64,000 nt of DNA from Cupriavidus consociatus (lineage in GTDB: Bacteria; Pseudomonadota; Gammaproteobacteria; Burkholderiales; Burkholderiaceae), in contig NZ_JAGIQA010000001.1 in NCBI RefSeq assembly GCF_017814975.1, positions 1-64,000 of the forward strand, in the 5' to 3' direction. Position 1 is the stretch's first letter. The number at the start of each line of letters is the position of its first letter. Below the pieces are notes generated by a model that ran no database searches, was not told the DNA's origin, and saw only the letters and a list, made by a program, of their open reading frames with translations. The position numbers and the translations under genes are program-made. Below are positions 7,559 to 16,380 of this stretch, piece by piece.

Positions 7559-8151
7559 GATGACGACCCCTTGCGCCGGCCCAGCTGCAGCACGCCGGGG
7601 TGGATGTGCACGCCGCTGCGGGCGAGCGTGTCGAGATTGACGCGGAACGAAATCTGGGTCTCGCGGATGTTCAGGCAGAACATGCTGCCGACCTCGCACT
7701 CGAAGTCTTCTTCGGCGACCACCAGCACCGGGCGGCCAGTCAGGTCGGCTGACAGCCGCTTGCGCCGGGCTTCATTCATGACACCGACGTAGAGCGCATC
7801 GCAGCCCGGCTGGAGCGTATCGGCCAGCACGTCGACCTGGCGCGCCTGCACCGGCCGGCCGGTGGCAAGCGTGCCGCCTTCCATCAGGCGGGCGGAATAA
7901 CGGCTGGCGTTGTCGACGCACAGCCGTACTGTGTTGCGCTCCACGGGCCAGCGCGCATAGCCGAGCAGGCTGAAGACCACGCGTGCCACCAGCTCGGTGC
8001 GCTGCGGCGCAGGCTGCGCCGTGACCGCCGGCGGCAGCACCGCGGGCAGCAACGCGAGCGTGGCGCCCAGCAGGGCGGGGGCCCACCGGCGCAACAGCGG
8101 TCGCCGGCGTGCGGGGGAGATAGGCGGGGCGCTGGCCGGGGCAGGAGCCAT
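7555..8151 (-). CDS. yfiR: YfiR family periplasmic repressor of a diguanylate cyclase
   Basis: 198 residues, DUF4154/YfiR type. An N-terminal arginine-rich segment and a hydrophobic stretch ending AVTAQPAP form an export signal. The mature part has YARWP, VGVMNEARRKRLSADLTGRPVLVV and ...MFCLNIRETQISFRVNLDTLARSGVHIHPGVLQL, typical of the family. Conserved Cys residues (LCVDN, PGCDALYV, FECEVGSMFC) could form the redox-sensing disulfides known in YfiR. It is translationally coupled to yfiN (ATGA overlap). No YfiB lipoprotein gene is adjacent. Confidence 0.85.
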   Translation of the reverse strand: MAPAPASAPPISPARRRPLLRRWAPALLGATLALLPAVLPPAVTAQPAPQRTELVARVVFSLLGYARWPVERNTVRLCVDNASRYSARLMEGGTLATGRPVQARQVDVLADTLQPGCDALYVGVMNEARRKRLSADLTGRPVLVVAEEDFECEVGSMFCLNIRETQISFRVNLDTLARSGVHIHPGVLQLGRRKGSSS

Positions 8152-8550
8152 GGTTCGGGAAGCGGGAGCGTGTGCGCTGCGATTGTGGTGATTCGGTTAC
8201 CGCGGCCGTGGCTATGACCCGGGCGCCGGTCGTTCGGACCGGGGGTGGGCTGCAGGCCGGCGGCGGCCGGTGGACTGTTTATCGGTTGCCGCGACGCTGA
8301 CTGAAGGGTGGTCCCGCTGCGGACTTGGCGGTGCCGCACGCAACACTTGCAATGGGATCCCCCTTCGCCGCCTCGCTGCCAGCCGGCCCTTGCCGACGAG
8401 GCCGCCTCCCGGCAAGCCTCCTGGGTTAAGCGGGGTAAGGTCGGGTAAGCCGGGTAAGGGCATGGACCGTGTGCTAGAGTTTTCAGACACCTTTGTGTTA
8501 CGGCACTTCCCTCAACGACGTTTCCAGAACGTTTTTCAAGGAGATGGATC
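8152..8550. promoter_or_regulatory. 399-bp divergent spacer with phased GGGTAAG repeats
   Basis: The spacer separates yfiR (minus) from a small plus-strand gene. GGGTTAAG (8423-8430) and GGGTAAG at 8433, 8443 and 8452 form four direct repeats about one helical turn apart. They end over the -35 position of a putative -10 hexamer TAGAGT (8475-8480). No recognisable -35 is present, which suggests an activator-type site. No gene is seen in the rest of the spacer. Confidence 0.45.
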
Positions 8551-8754
8551 ATGACGAGTGAATCCCGGCCGAACCTGAAAGCTTTCGTGCAGACTGCTCC
8601 CCAGGCTGGGCGCTATGTCTGGGTGGTCGCGCTGGTCGACTTCGATGCGCGGCAGGTCCGTCGCGCCATCGTCTCGGACGACACCTTCACCACCGCGGAC
8701 GCCGCGCGCGATGCCGGCGAGGCCCAGCTCAAGGCAATGGCAGAGGATCACTGA
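8551..8754 (+). CDS. small conserved protein of unknown function
   Basis: 67 residues, with a strong AAGGAG ribosome-binding site seven bases before ATG 8551. The sequence YVWVVALVDFDARQVRRAIVSDDTF looks like a small beta-rich fold, followed by an Ala-rich helix (ADAARDAGEAQLKAMAEDH). It has no signal peptide or membrane helix. I do not recognise the family. Confidence 0.75.
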   Translation: MTSESRPNLKAFVQTAPQAGRYVWVVALVDFDARQVRRAIVSDDTFTTADAARDAGEAQLKAMAEDH

Positions 8755-8881
8755 TGCCGCCGGCGTGCAAGCGAGTGTTGCACGCCAGCATCTTTGTGAT
8801 CCCCGGACACCCTTTCTTGCATGGCGCCGCGGCGGCGCGCGCTAGACTGTGCGCGTGTTCATTCCACGAGAAAGGGCTCCC

Positions 8882-9295
8882 ATGACAAATTTAGCGCTCC
8901 GGCCCGTCCGGACCGTCTTGCTGGCGGCCGTGCTGGGTTCCAGCCTCGCCTTCAGTGCGGCGTCGGTGGCCCAGGTTTCGGTCAATATTGCCATCGGCGT
9001 GCCGCCGCCGGCTCCGATGTACGAGGCCATTCCCGCCCCGCGCCCCGGCTATGTCTGGATGCCGGGCTACTGGGACTGGGACGACCATCGCCATAAGCAT
9101 GCGTGGAAGACGGGCCGCTGGGAGCGCGAGCGGCCTGGCTATGTCTATGAGTCGCCGCGCTGGATCCAGTCGCGCGATGGCTGGGTGCTGGTGCCGGGTC
9201 GCTGGGACCAGGGCGGTTCCAAGGGCAACGGCAAGGGCAACAAGGGCAAGAACTACCACTGCCCGCCGGGCCACGCCAAGAAGGGCGAGTGTTGA
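8882..9295 (+). CDS. secreted YXWXPGYW/WXXGXW-repeat protein
   Basis: 137 residues. A signal peptide (TVLLAAVLGSSLAFSAASVAQ) precedes tandem repeats of the form YVWMPGYWDWD...KTGRWERERPGYVYESPRWIQ...WVLVPGRWD. This is characteristic of the WXXGXW/YXWXXGXW repeat family found in betaproteobacterial envelopes; the role is unknown. A Gly/Lys-rich linker (GGSKGNGKGNKGKN) and two late Cys follow. The start ATG 8882 is preferred to GTG 8849 because it begins just before the signal peptide. Confidence 0.8.
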   Translation: MTNLALRPVRTVLLAAVLGSSLAFSAASVAQVSVNIAIGVPPPAPMYEAIPAPRPGYVWMPGYWDWDDHRHKHAWKTGRWERERPGYVYESPRWIQSRDGWVLVPGRWDQGGSKGNGKGNKGKNYHCPPGHAKKGEC

Positions 9296-9422
9296 AGCGG
9301 GTGCGCGCTGAGGCGTGCACGGGCCGGCGCTGCAAGGTGACGCCGGCCATGGTTGCCATGCTACGATCCCCGCCATGATTCCGCGCCCGCAGGGCGCATC
9401 GGCAGTGGATCCGGAGGTAGCG

Positions 9423-9647
9423 ATGGCAAGGCACGTCTTCACGCGCGCGCAGTATCTCGACATCCTCAATGACAGCCTGCGCAAGCATCCCGGCTGGCAG
9501 CCCGGCATGGCCTTTGTCTTTCTGCCGCCGGGGGCGGATGCCAGCCAGGCGACGGCGGTAGGCTGCACCGGCCCGATGGACGCCATCCCGGTCTACGCGG
9601 AGATCCAGCGCGTGGCGGCCGAGCTGATCGAAGTCAGCGACACGTAG
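9423..9647 (+). CDS. small conserved protein of unknown function
   Basis: 74 residues starting ATG 9423 behind CGGAGG. Soluble, with an N-terminal helix (TRAQYLDILNDSLRKHPGW) and a hydrophobic centre (MAFVFLPPGAD). No known motif. An upstream in-frame TTG/ATG extension is possible but lacks a ribosome-binding site. Confidence 0.7.
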   Translation: MARHVFTRAQYLDILNDSLRKHPGWQPGMAFVFLPPGADASQATAVGCTGPMDAIPVYAEIQRVAAELIEVSDT

Positions 9648-9740
9648 CGTGGCTCGGAGCACGTTCCAGCGCGGACGTTGCCGTGCCCGGCCGCAGCCTG
9701 CGCGTACAATGCCGGCCTCGACAGACTATCGGAAATTGCC

Positions 9741-10028
9741 GTGAAGAAAACGGACCTGGAAAAGAACAAGGGCCTGAAGATCGCCAACAGCCTGAAACAG
9801 GCCTCGGCGGCCCGGGGCGGGATTCCTGGCGGCGCCGGGGCGCGGCCGGATCGCCGTGAACAGCGCCGGCTGGACCAGGAGCAGGGCCTGGTGCCGTTCG
9901 CGTGCAAGCTGGACGGCACGCTGGCGCGGCGCCTGCAGGCGCTGGCCGCCAATCATCCCGGCGGCATGAGCGGACTGCTCAATGAATTGCTGACGGGCGC
10001 GCTGCCGCCGGAGCAAGACCAGGCCTGA
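9741..10028 (+). CDS. small basic protein of unknown function
   Basis: 95 residues with probable GTG start at 9741, 31 bases after a TACAAT -10 hexamer (9705-9710). The protein is Lys/Arg-rich at the N-terminus (VKKTDLEKNKGLKIANSLKQAS), with a Gly/Arg-rich middle and a helical C-terminal half (LARRLQALAANHPGGMSGLLNELLTGAL). The C-terminal half resembles small DNA-binding or toxin-antitoxin folds only loosely, so no function is assigned. The ribosome-binding site is weak. Confidence 0.65.
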   Translation: MKKTDLEKNKGLKIANSLKQASAARGGIPGGAGARPDRREQRRLDQEQGLVPFACKLDGTLARRLQALAANHPGGMSGLLNELLTGALPPEQDQA

Positions 10029-10085
10029 CAGAGATGCGGCCGCGCAGGCGGCCGCAACGATCCGGCGGGACCGGAATCGGATGGG

Positions 10086-10466
10086 TCAGTCCTCTTCCTC
10101 CTCGTCGAGGAATTCGCGGCGCAGCATCCAGTTGGCGATGGCTTCGTCGCAAATGCGCTTGAACTTCTGCTTGTCCGGCATCTTGTCGGCCAGCTGGAAG
10201 TTGACCAGCGCCATGCCGGCGTCGGTGATATAGAACATCCGGCGCGGATCGTCATGATGGACGATGCGGCCGTCGATGGCGTCTTCCTCGCTTTCGGCCG
10301 GCATGTCTTCCAGCTCGACCACGCGGCAGGTAAAGCGCGGGCTGCGGGTGTGGGTCAGATACTCGAACTCGTCGTGCATGACCTCGCCGCTTTTGCCGGC
10401 GATAACGGCGAAGCCCCAGATAAAGCGGGGCATCGGCAGATCGGACAGATCTTCAATCTCGTCCAT
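10086..10466 (-). CDS. conserved acidic protein of unknown function
   Basis: 126 residues with an AGGGAG ribosome-binding site before ATG 10466. It is rich in Asp/Glu, with acidic runs at both ends (MDEIEDLSD; REFLDEEEED) and an inner ordered part (PRFIWGFAVIAGKSGEVMHDEFEYL; RRMFYITDAGMALVNF). No signal or membrane segment. The family is unknown to me. Confidence 0.75.
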   Translation of the reverse strand: MDEIEDLSDLPMPRFIWGFAVIAGKSGEVMHDEFEYLTHTRSPRFTCRVVELEDMPAESEEDAIDGRIVHHDDPRRMFYITDAGMALVNFQLADKMPDKQKFKRICDEAIANWMLRREFLDEEEED

Positions 10467-10559
10467 GGTGTTCTCCCTGATTCAATCCCCGCATTATCGC
10501 CCGGAACGCCGTTGCCTCAAAAGCCGGCGTGGGATCCGGCAACGGTGCATGCCCTCCGG

Positions 10560-10934
10560 CTAGGGCCTTGCCTGGCAATTCGACAGCGCCGCCGCGGCAT
10601 TTTCCTGCTGCATCAGGTCGCGCAGCGTGCCGGTATCGCCCTTGGTCCACCACTCGTAGCGCCCGCCGACATAGCGCGCGCCGGACGCCGAGACCGTGGT
10701 CACCGCCAGCACCGGCTTGCCGTCCAGGCGGAACACGGCGGCCTGGTTGTCCGCGCTGTTGAAGTAGCGCACGGTCAGCGTCTTGTCACCGTCGCATTGG
10801 TAGCGCACGGTACGCACGTCGGTAAAGCGCACGCCGTCGATGCCGGGGGCCCGCCCGGCACTGGCGCTGCCCACGGCGGCCAGCAATGCAAGCAGCAGTG
10901 CGCCGCGGGTTGCGTTCAAGGTCGGGCGATTCAT
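10560..10934 (-). CDS. MliC/PliC-like periplasmic lysozyme inhibitor
   Basis: 124 residues. A cleavable signal (ALLLALLAAVGSASA) without a lipobox indicates a soluble periplasmic protein. The mature part has VRYQCDGDKTLTVRYFNSADNQAAVFRLDGKPVLAV and SGARYVGGRYEWWTKGDTGTL, the MliC beta-barrel pattern with the conserved SGARY and YxWWTKGD segments. MliC proteins inhibit C-type lysozyme. Two Cys (one in YQC, one in SNCQ) could form a disulfide. The family call is good; the inhibitory activity is inferred. Confidence 0.8.
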   Translation of the reverse strand: MNRPTLNATRGALLLALLAAVGSASAGRAPGIDGVRFTDVRTVRYQCDGDKTLTVRYFNSADNQAAVFRLDGKPVLAVTTVSASGARYVGGRYEWWTKGDTGTLRDLMQQENAAAALSNCQARP

Positions 10935-10972
10935 GGTCGATGGGGCTGTTCCAATGGCTTGTGTCGCCCCGT

Positions 10973-12619
10973 TCAGGCGCGGGCGGTGGCAGCCGGTTTC
11001 TCGGGCTGCGCGGCGCCGCCCAGCATGTAGCCGGCGGCGAGCGTGCGGAAACTGTCGAGTTCGCGCGCCTGCCAGGCCTCGCCTTCCCCGAACTCTTCGG
11101 CCAGGACCGCGGCTACTGCCGGCGCGGCCTGCAGCGCGGCGCGTGCGTCGAGGAACAGCACGCGGTTGCGGCGCGCCAGCACGTCTTCGACGCGCCGCGC
11201 CAGTTCGTGCCGGGCCGCGAAACGGACATGGGCTTCGGTCAGGCCCGATGCCGCCGCCAGCACGCGGTCATGGCCGGGCAGGGCGCGCAGCGTGGCCAGC
11301 TCATTGCCGTAGTAGCGGTCCGGCGCGGCCGCATCCGCCAGCGGCAGTTCCGCCGGCAGTCCGGCGGCGCCGTGCAGCGGCAGCTCGGCGGTCACGCATG
11401 GCGCGGCGCGCACCATCTGCCGCTGGATCGCGGTGTCGATCACGTCTTCCGCCATCTTGCGATAGGTGGTCCACTTGCCGCCGGTAACCGTGATCAGGCC
11501 CGCCTTCGAGACCAGGATCGTATGCTCGCGCGACAGCGATGCCGTGGAGGCTTCGCCGGTAGCCCTGACCAGCGGCCGCAGCCCGGCCCAGACGCTGGTG
11601 ACGTCGGCGCGGGTGGGATCCTTGGCCAGGTAGCGCGAGGCGGTCTCGAGGATGAAATCGACATCGTCGGCACCGGCATCGGGCTCGAGCGGCAGGTCGC
11701 GCCGCGGCGTATCCGTGGTGCCGACAATGGTATGGCCGTTCCACGGCACCACAAACAGCACCCGGCCGTCGTCGGTCTTTGGAATCAGGATGGCGCGCTC
11801 GCCCGGCAGGAAGCTGCGCGGCAGCGTCAGGTGCACGCCCTGGCTCGGGGCCACCAGGGTGCGGGCATGGCCGTCCTCCATCTGGCGCACCGCGTCGACC
11901 CAGACCCCGGTGGCATTGATCACGCAGTCCGCGCGCAGCCGAAACGTGGCGCCGTCCAGTGCGTCCTGGACGGTGACGCCGCTGATCACGCCGCCTTGCT
12001 GGCTCAGTCCGGTCACGCGCATGTAGTTGACCGCGGTGCCGCCCACATCGAACAGGGTGCGCATCAGCGCCACCGCCAGCCGCGCATCGTCGAACTGGCC
12101 GTCGAAGTACAGGTTGCCGCCGCGCAGCGGGCGCCCGCTGACGTGCTCTGCCAGGTTGGGGGCGGCGGCCAGCACCTCATGGTGATTCAGCCAGCGGCTG
12201 CCGGCGAGGTTGAGGTTGCCGGCGAGCATGTCGTAGACCTTCAGGCCGATGCCGTAGAAGGGCTGGTCGAACATCTGGTACGCCGGCACCACGAAGCCCA
12301 GCGGCCATACCAGGTGCGGCGCGTTGCGCGCGAGCAGGCCGCGCTCGTGCAGCGCCTCGCGCACCAGGCCGATATTGCCCTGGGCCAGGTAGCGCACGCC
12401 GCCGTGCACGAGCTTGGTGGCCTTGCTCGAGGTGCCCTTGGCGAAATCGGCGGCTTCGACCAGCAGCGTGCGGTACCCGCGCGAGGCGGCATCGACCGCG
12501 GTGCCGAGTCCGGTGGCGCCGCCGCCGATGACGATGACGTCCCAGCGCGGTTCGCGCTCCAGGGTGGAAAGCAGGGCGGCCCGGGTGGGCGGCTGGGTCG
12601 GGGTGGAGACTTTCTGCAT
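10973..12619 (-). CDS. glpD: aerobic glycerol-3-phosphate dehydrogenase
   Basis: 548 residues. An FAD enzyme of the inner membrane that oxidises sn-glycerol 3-phosphate to dihydroxyacetone phosphate and passes electrons to quinone. The N-terminal FAD site is VIVIGGGATGLGTAVDAASRG (first residues about 28-48). FAKGTSSKATKLVHGGVRYL and the C-terminal AAGYMLGG region are family blocks. It lies 53 bases downstream of glpK on the same strand, so the pair is probably one operon under GlpR. Confidence 0.96.
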   Translation of the reverse strand: MQKVSTPTQPPTRAALLSTLEREPRWDVIVIGGGATGLGTAVDAASRGYRTLLVEAADFAKGTSSKATKLVHGGVRYLAQGNIGLVREALHERGLLARNAPHLVWPLGFVVPAYQMFDQPFYGIGLKVYDMLAGNLNLAGSRWLNHHEVLAAAPNLAEHVSGRPLRGGNLYFDGQFDDARLAVALMRTLFDVGGTAVNYMRVTGLSQQGGVISGVTVQDALDGATFRLRADCVINATGVWVDAVRQMEDGHARTLVAPSQGVHLTLPRSFLPGERAILIPKTDDGRVLFVVPWNGHTIVGTTDTPRRDLPLEPDAGADDVDFILETASRYLAKDPTRADVTSVWAGLRPLVRATGEASTASLSREHTILVSKAGLITVTGGKWTTYRKMAEDVIDTAIQRQMVRAAPCVTAELPLHGAAGLPAELPLADAAAPDRYYGNELATLRALPGHDRVLAAASGLTEAHVRFAARHELARRVEDVLARRNRVLFLDARAALQAAPAVAAVLAEEFGEGEAWQARELDSFRTLAAGYMLGGAAQPEKPAATARA

Positions 12620-12672
12620 GGCGCTTGGTTCGGGATGTGTACGATCTTGGCGGAGTGGGGGGCGGCCGGGAT

Positions 12673-14247
12673 TCAGCCGTGGCCGCCGGCTTCGTCCTCG
12701 CGCGCCCAGTCGCGGGCGCGATCGACGGCGCGGTGCCAGCGCGCCAGCCGGTGGCCGCGTTCATCGGCCGACAGGTTGGGCTCGAAGCGCCGCTCCACCT
12801 GCCATTGCTGCGCGATCTGCGCGGGGTCGCTCCAGTAGCCGGTGGCCAGGCCGGCAAGGTAGGCGGCGCCCAAGGCAGTGGTCTCCGTCACGCGCGGGCG
12901 CACCACCGATGTGCCGAGCAGGTCGGCCTGCATCTGCATCAGCAGGTCGCTGCGCGAGGCGCCGCCGTCCACGCGCAGCTCGGCCAGCGCGATGCCGGCG
13001 TCCTTCTGCATGGCTTCCAGCACATCGACGCTCTGCAGCGCGATCGATTCCAGCGCCGCGCGGGCGAGTTGCGGCCTGCCGGTGCCGCGCGTCATGCCGA
13101 CCAGCGTGCCGCGCGCGAAGGCGTCCCAGTGCGGAGCGCCCAGGCCGGCAAAGGCTGGCACCAGCACCACGCCGCCGGTGTCGTCGCACTGGCGCGCGAG
13201 CGGCTCGACCTCTGGCGCGCTGTTGATGATCTTCAGGCCGTCGCGCAGCCACTGGATGGTGGCGCCGCCCATGAAGACGCCACCCTCCAGGCAATACTGG
13301 GTTTGCCCGCCGAACTGCCAGCCGATGGTGGTCAGCAGCCGGTTATGCGATGCCACCGGCTCGGTGCCGGTATTCATCAGCAGGAAGCAGCCCGTGCCGT
13401 AGGTGTTCTTGGCCATGCCGGGCGACAGGCAGGCCTGCCCGAAGGTGGCCGCCTGCTGGTCGCCCGCGATGCCCGCGATCGGGATCTCCACGCCGAACAG
13501 CCGCGCCGCGGTGCGCGCCACCTCGCCGCTGGATGGCACCACCTCGGGCAGCAGCGCATGCGGGATGTCGAGCAGCGCCAGCAGTGCGTCGTCCCACTCG
13601 AAGCGGTGGATATTGAACAGCATCGTGCGCGAGGCGTTCGACACGTCCGTGACATGGCGCGCGCCGTCGGTCAGCTGCCAGATCAGCCAGCTGTCGACCG
13701 TGCCGAACGCCAGCTCGCCGCGCTGCGCGCGATCGCGGGCACCCTCGATGTTGTCGAGCATCCAGCGCAGCTTGGTGCCGGAGAAATACGCATCGACGAT
13801 CAGCCCGGTCTTCTCGCGGAACAGCTCGCCATGGCCGGCGGCCTGCAGCGCCTCGCACATCGGCGCGGTGCGGCGGTCCTGCCAGACCAGCGCGCGCCCC
13901 ACCGGCTCGCCGGTCTTGCGGTCCCACAGGACCGTGGTTTCGCGCTGGTTGGTGATGCCGATGGCGCGCACCTGCGTGGCGGAGATGCCGGCATCGGCCA
14001 GCACTTCGTGCGCTACCGCCAGTTGCGACTGCCAGATTTCGTACGGGTCGTGCTCGACATGGCCTGGATGTGGGTAGTATTGGCGGAACTCGCGCTGGAC
14101 CAGCCGCACCACGCTGCCGGCGTGGTCGAACAGGATCGCGCGCGAGCTGCTGGTGCCCTGGTCGAGCGCCAGCACAAATTGCGGCTCGGAATCTTGCCGG
14201 CCTGGGCCGGCGTGCTGCGCCTGGGCTTGCGTTGCTGCCTGGTTCAT
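12673..14247 (-). CDS. glpK: glycerol kinase
   Basis: 524 residues. Phosphorylates glycerol to sn-glycerol 3-phosphate with ATP in the cytoplasm. [15 protein letters not shown] is the FGGY-kinase phosphate-binding segment; [17 protein letters not shown] and the [33 protein letters not shown] regions are typical. Start ATG 14247 is chosen because the kinase fold begins about 25 residues later; longer frames run into the divergent Nudix gene. The first 24 residues ([11 protein letters not shown]...) are a polar extension relative to enterobacterial GlpK. Confidence 0.96.
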   Translation of the reverse strand: MNQAATQAQAQHAGPGRQDSEPQFVLALDQGTSSSRAILFDHAGSVVRLVQREFRQYYPHPGHVEHDPYEIWQSQLAVAHEVLADAGISATQVRAIGITNQRETTVLWDRKTGEPVGRALVWQDRRTAPMCEALQAAGHGELFREKTGLIVDAYFSGTKLRWMLDNIEGARDRAQRGELAFGTVDSWLIWQLTDGARHVTDVSNASRTMLFNIHRFEWDDALLALLDIPHALLPEVVPSSGEVARTAARLFGVEIPIAGIAGDQQAATFGQACLSPGMAKNTYGTGCFLLMNTGTEPVASHNRLLTTIGWQFGGQTQYCLEGGVFMGGATIQWLRDGLKIINSAPEVEPLARQCDDTGGVVLVPAFAGLGAPHWDAFARGTLVGMTRGTGRPQLARAALESIALQSVDVLEAMQKDAGIALAELRVDGGASRSDLLMQMQADLLGTSVVRPRVTETTALGAAYLAGLATGYWSDPAQIAQQWQVERRFEPNLSADERGHRLARWHRAVDRARDWAREDEAGGHG

Positions 14248-14303
14248 GCGTTCAATCCTGAAAATGACAAGATGCGCCGGCCCGGCCGGCGCCCCGATCT
14301 GAC

Positions 14304-15230
14304 ATGGCCGAAATCTTTTCCCTGCCGCCCGCTGGGCCATCCGGCGTTCCGTCCGAGGCTCCATCCGGCGATGGCGCCGACGCCAGCCACATGGCACGCA
14401 TTGCCGCCTCGCTGGCGGCGCGGACCCGCTTCGATCCCGCCAGCAAGCTGCGTTTGATGGCGGGCGGCCAGCAGGTCGGCTGGCTGCCCCGGTCGCATGC
14501 AGCGATCCTGCGCGGCATGGGCTGCGTCCTCGGGCCGGAGGAGGGCGCCGCGGACGGCACCGCCGCGGTGGAACTGCTGCCGGGACGGTGCGGCTTCGAC
14601 GTGCTGAGCGCCGCGCTGGCCGCGCTCGCGCACCAGTTGGCCGATGCCGGGCACGTGCGCGGCTGGCGCCATGAACTGTTCGCGGTCACCTCGGCCCTGG
14701 ACGCACCCGCGCTCGCGGCGGTGGAGCGCGCCGCGGCGCGCTTCCTGGGTTTGCTGACCTTTGCCTCGCACATGAACGGCATCGTGGAGACCGGCGAAGC
14801 CGGCCCCGTGCTGTGGATCTCGCGGCGCAGCCCTGCCAAGTCGGTCGACCCCGGCATGTGGGACAACCTGGTCGCCGGCGGCATGCCGCACGGCAGCGAC
14901 CCGCTGGCCACGCTGGTGCGCGAGTGCGAGGAAGAATCCGGCATCCCGCCGGCGCTGGCCGGGCGCGTGCAGCCGCACGGCATGATCGAGGTGCTGCGCG
15001 ACCTGCCCGAAGGCGTGCAGTGGGAACAGGTCTATGTCTATGACCTGATGCTGCCGCCAGGATTCGTCCCGAGCAATCAGGATGGCGAGGTCAGCGAACA
15101 CAAGCGCGTGGGGCTGGCCGCATTGCTTGATATCATGTCGAGCGGCGCCATGACGGTCGACGCCACGCTGGTGACGCTGGATGCCCTTCGCCGGCGCGGC
15201 TGGCCGGGCACCGAAGATCGTCGCGCTTGA
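14304..15230 (+). CDS. Nudix hydrolase with N-terminal DUF4743 domain
   Basis: 308 residues. An N-terminal DUF4743-like region (about 25-150) precedes a Nudix domain with the box core RECEEESGI and upstream [15 protein letters not shown]. Position 7 of the Nudix box is Ser rather than Glu, as I recall for the eukaryotic YJR142W/plant Nudix20-type relatives, so it is not by itself a sign of inactivity. That branch is linked to hydrolysis of thiamine-diphosphate derivatives (from memory); the substrate here is inferred. Divergent from glpK (56-base gap) and followed by purU. Confidence 0.82.
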   Translation: MAEIFSLPPAGPSGVPSEAPSGDGADASHMARIAASLAARTRFDPASKLRLMAGGQQVGWLPRSHAAILRGMGCVLGPEEGAADGTAAVELLPGRCGFDVLSAALAALAHQLADAGHVRGWRHELFAVTSALDAPALAAVERAAARFLGLLTFASHMNGIVETGEAGPVLWISRRSPAKSVDPGMWDNLVAGGMPHGSDPLATLVRECEEESGIPPALAGRVQPHGMIEVLRDLPEGVQWEQVYVYDLMLPPGFVPSNQDGEVSEHKRVGLAALLDIMSSGAMTVDATLVTLDALRRRGWPGTEDRRA

Positions 15231-15344
15231 GCTTGCGCAGCGGGCCTGGCCCGCGCTTCCAAGGCTTCCAAGGCTTTCACTGCCTTCGTGGCCTTCGTAG
15301 CCGTTGCGCTCATACACCGCGCCCCTCCGACAGAACCACACACC

Positions 15345-16211
15345 ATGAGCACCACCGGATTCATCCTGACCCTTTCGTGCCCCGACCAGCCGGGCATCGT
15401 CCACGCCGTCTCGGGCCTGCTGTTCCAGCACGGCTGCAATATCGTCGACTCGGACCAGTACGGTGACGCGTACACGGGCCGCTTCTTCATGCGGGTGCAC
15501 TTCAGCGCGGCTGCCGGCGGCCCGGACCTCGGCACGCTGAAGGCAGCGTTCGCGCCGGTGGGCGACCAGTTCGGCATGCAGTGGGAGCTGAACGACGCCT
15601 CGGTCAAGCCGCGCGTCATGATCATGGTGTCCAAGATCGGCCACTGCCTGAATGATCTGCTGTTCCGCGCCAAGGTGGGTGGCCTGCCGGTCGAGATCGC
15701 GGCGATCGTGTCCAATCACCGCGACTTCTACCAGCTGGCCGCGTCGTACGACGTGCCGTTCTTCCACCTGCCGCTGATGAACGCCTCGGCCGAGCAGAAG
15801 GCCGCGCAGGAGGCGCGCGTGTTCGACGTGGTGCAGGAGCAGAAGATCGATCTGGTGGTGCTGGCGCGCTACATGCAGGTGCTGTCCGACGGCCTGTGCC
15901 GCAAGCTGGCCGGCCGCGCCATCAATATCCACCACTCGTTCCTGCCCAGCTTCAAGGGCGCCAAGCCTTACTACCAGGCGCACGACCGCGGCGTGAAGCT
16001 GATCGGCGCGACCGCGCACTACGTCACCGCCGACCTGGACGAGGGCCCGATCATCGAGCAGGAAATCGAGCGCGTCGACCACAGCATGGACCCGGACCAG
16101 CTCACCGCCGTGGGCCGCGACGTGGAATGTGTGGCGCTGGCCCGCGCGGTCAAGTGGCACGCAGAACGCCGCATCCTGCTGAACGGCCACAAGACCGTCG
16201 TCTTCAAGTAA
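15345..16211 (+). CDS. purU: formyltetrahydrofolate deformylase
   Basis: 288 residues. Hydrolyses 10-formyl-THF to formate and THF, balancing one-carbon pools. An N-terminal ACT domain (ILTLSCPDQPGIVHAVSGLLF) precedes a formyltransferase domain with the catalytic triad Asn194, His196 and Asp232 (NIHHSFLPSFKG; YVTADLDEGPII). Start ATG 15345 is preferred over upstream codons because it places the ACT domain at the N-terminus. The 115-base upstream spacer contains short tandem repeats (15256-15303). Confidence 0.95.
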   Translation: MSTTGFILTLSCPDQPGIVHAVSGLLFQHGCNIVDSDQYGDAYTGRFFMRVHFSAAAGGPDLGTLKAAFAPVGDQFGMQWELNDASVKPRVMIMVSKIGHCLNDLLFRAKVGGLPVEIAAIVSNHRDFYQLAASYDVPFFHLPLMNASAEQKAAQEARVFDVVQEQKIDLVVLARYMQVLSDGLCRKLAGRAINIHHSFLPSFKGAKPYYQAHDRGVKLIGATAHYVTADLDEGPIIEQEIERVDHSMDPDQLTAVGRDVECVALARAVKWHAERRILLNGHKTVVFK

Positions 16212-16236
16212 GCCCTCGTCTTCCGGAAGGTTTGCT

Positions 16237-16262
16237 CTCCTCTCCCGCAGCCGGGAGAGGAG
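16237..16262. repeat. GC-rich hairpin after purU, REP-like
   Basis: CTCCTCTCCCG and CGGGAGAGGAG (11-bp perfect arms, 4-base loop) followed by AGGGGGAGAGGGC. There is no T-run, so it is not a classical intrinsic terminator. Its form resembles the repetitive extragenic palindromes common in Burkholderiaceae. It lies between convergent purU and glpR. Confidence 0.55.
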
Positions 16263-16380
16263 CAGGGGGAGAGGGCAGGCGCGTCGCAAGGCCGGCTCGC
16301 TCCGCCATTCCCCGCCACCCGCCATCAACGCCAGCCCCGCTCCCGCCAGCGCGGCAGCAGCAGCCGGACGTCCGGCACGC

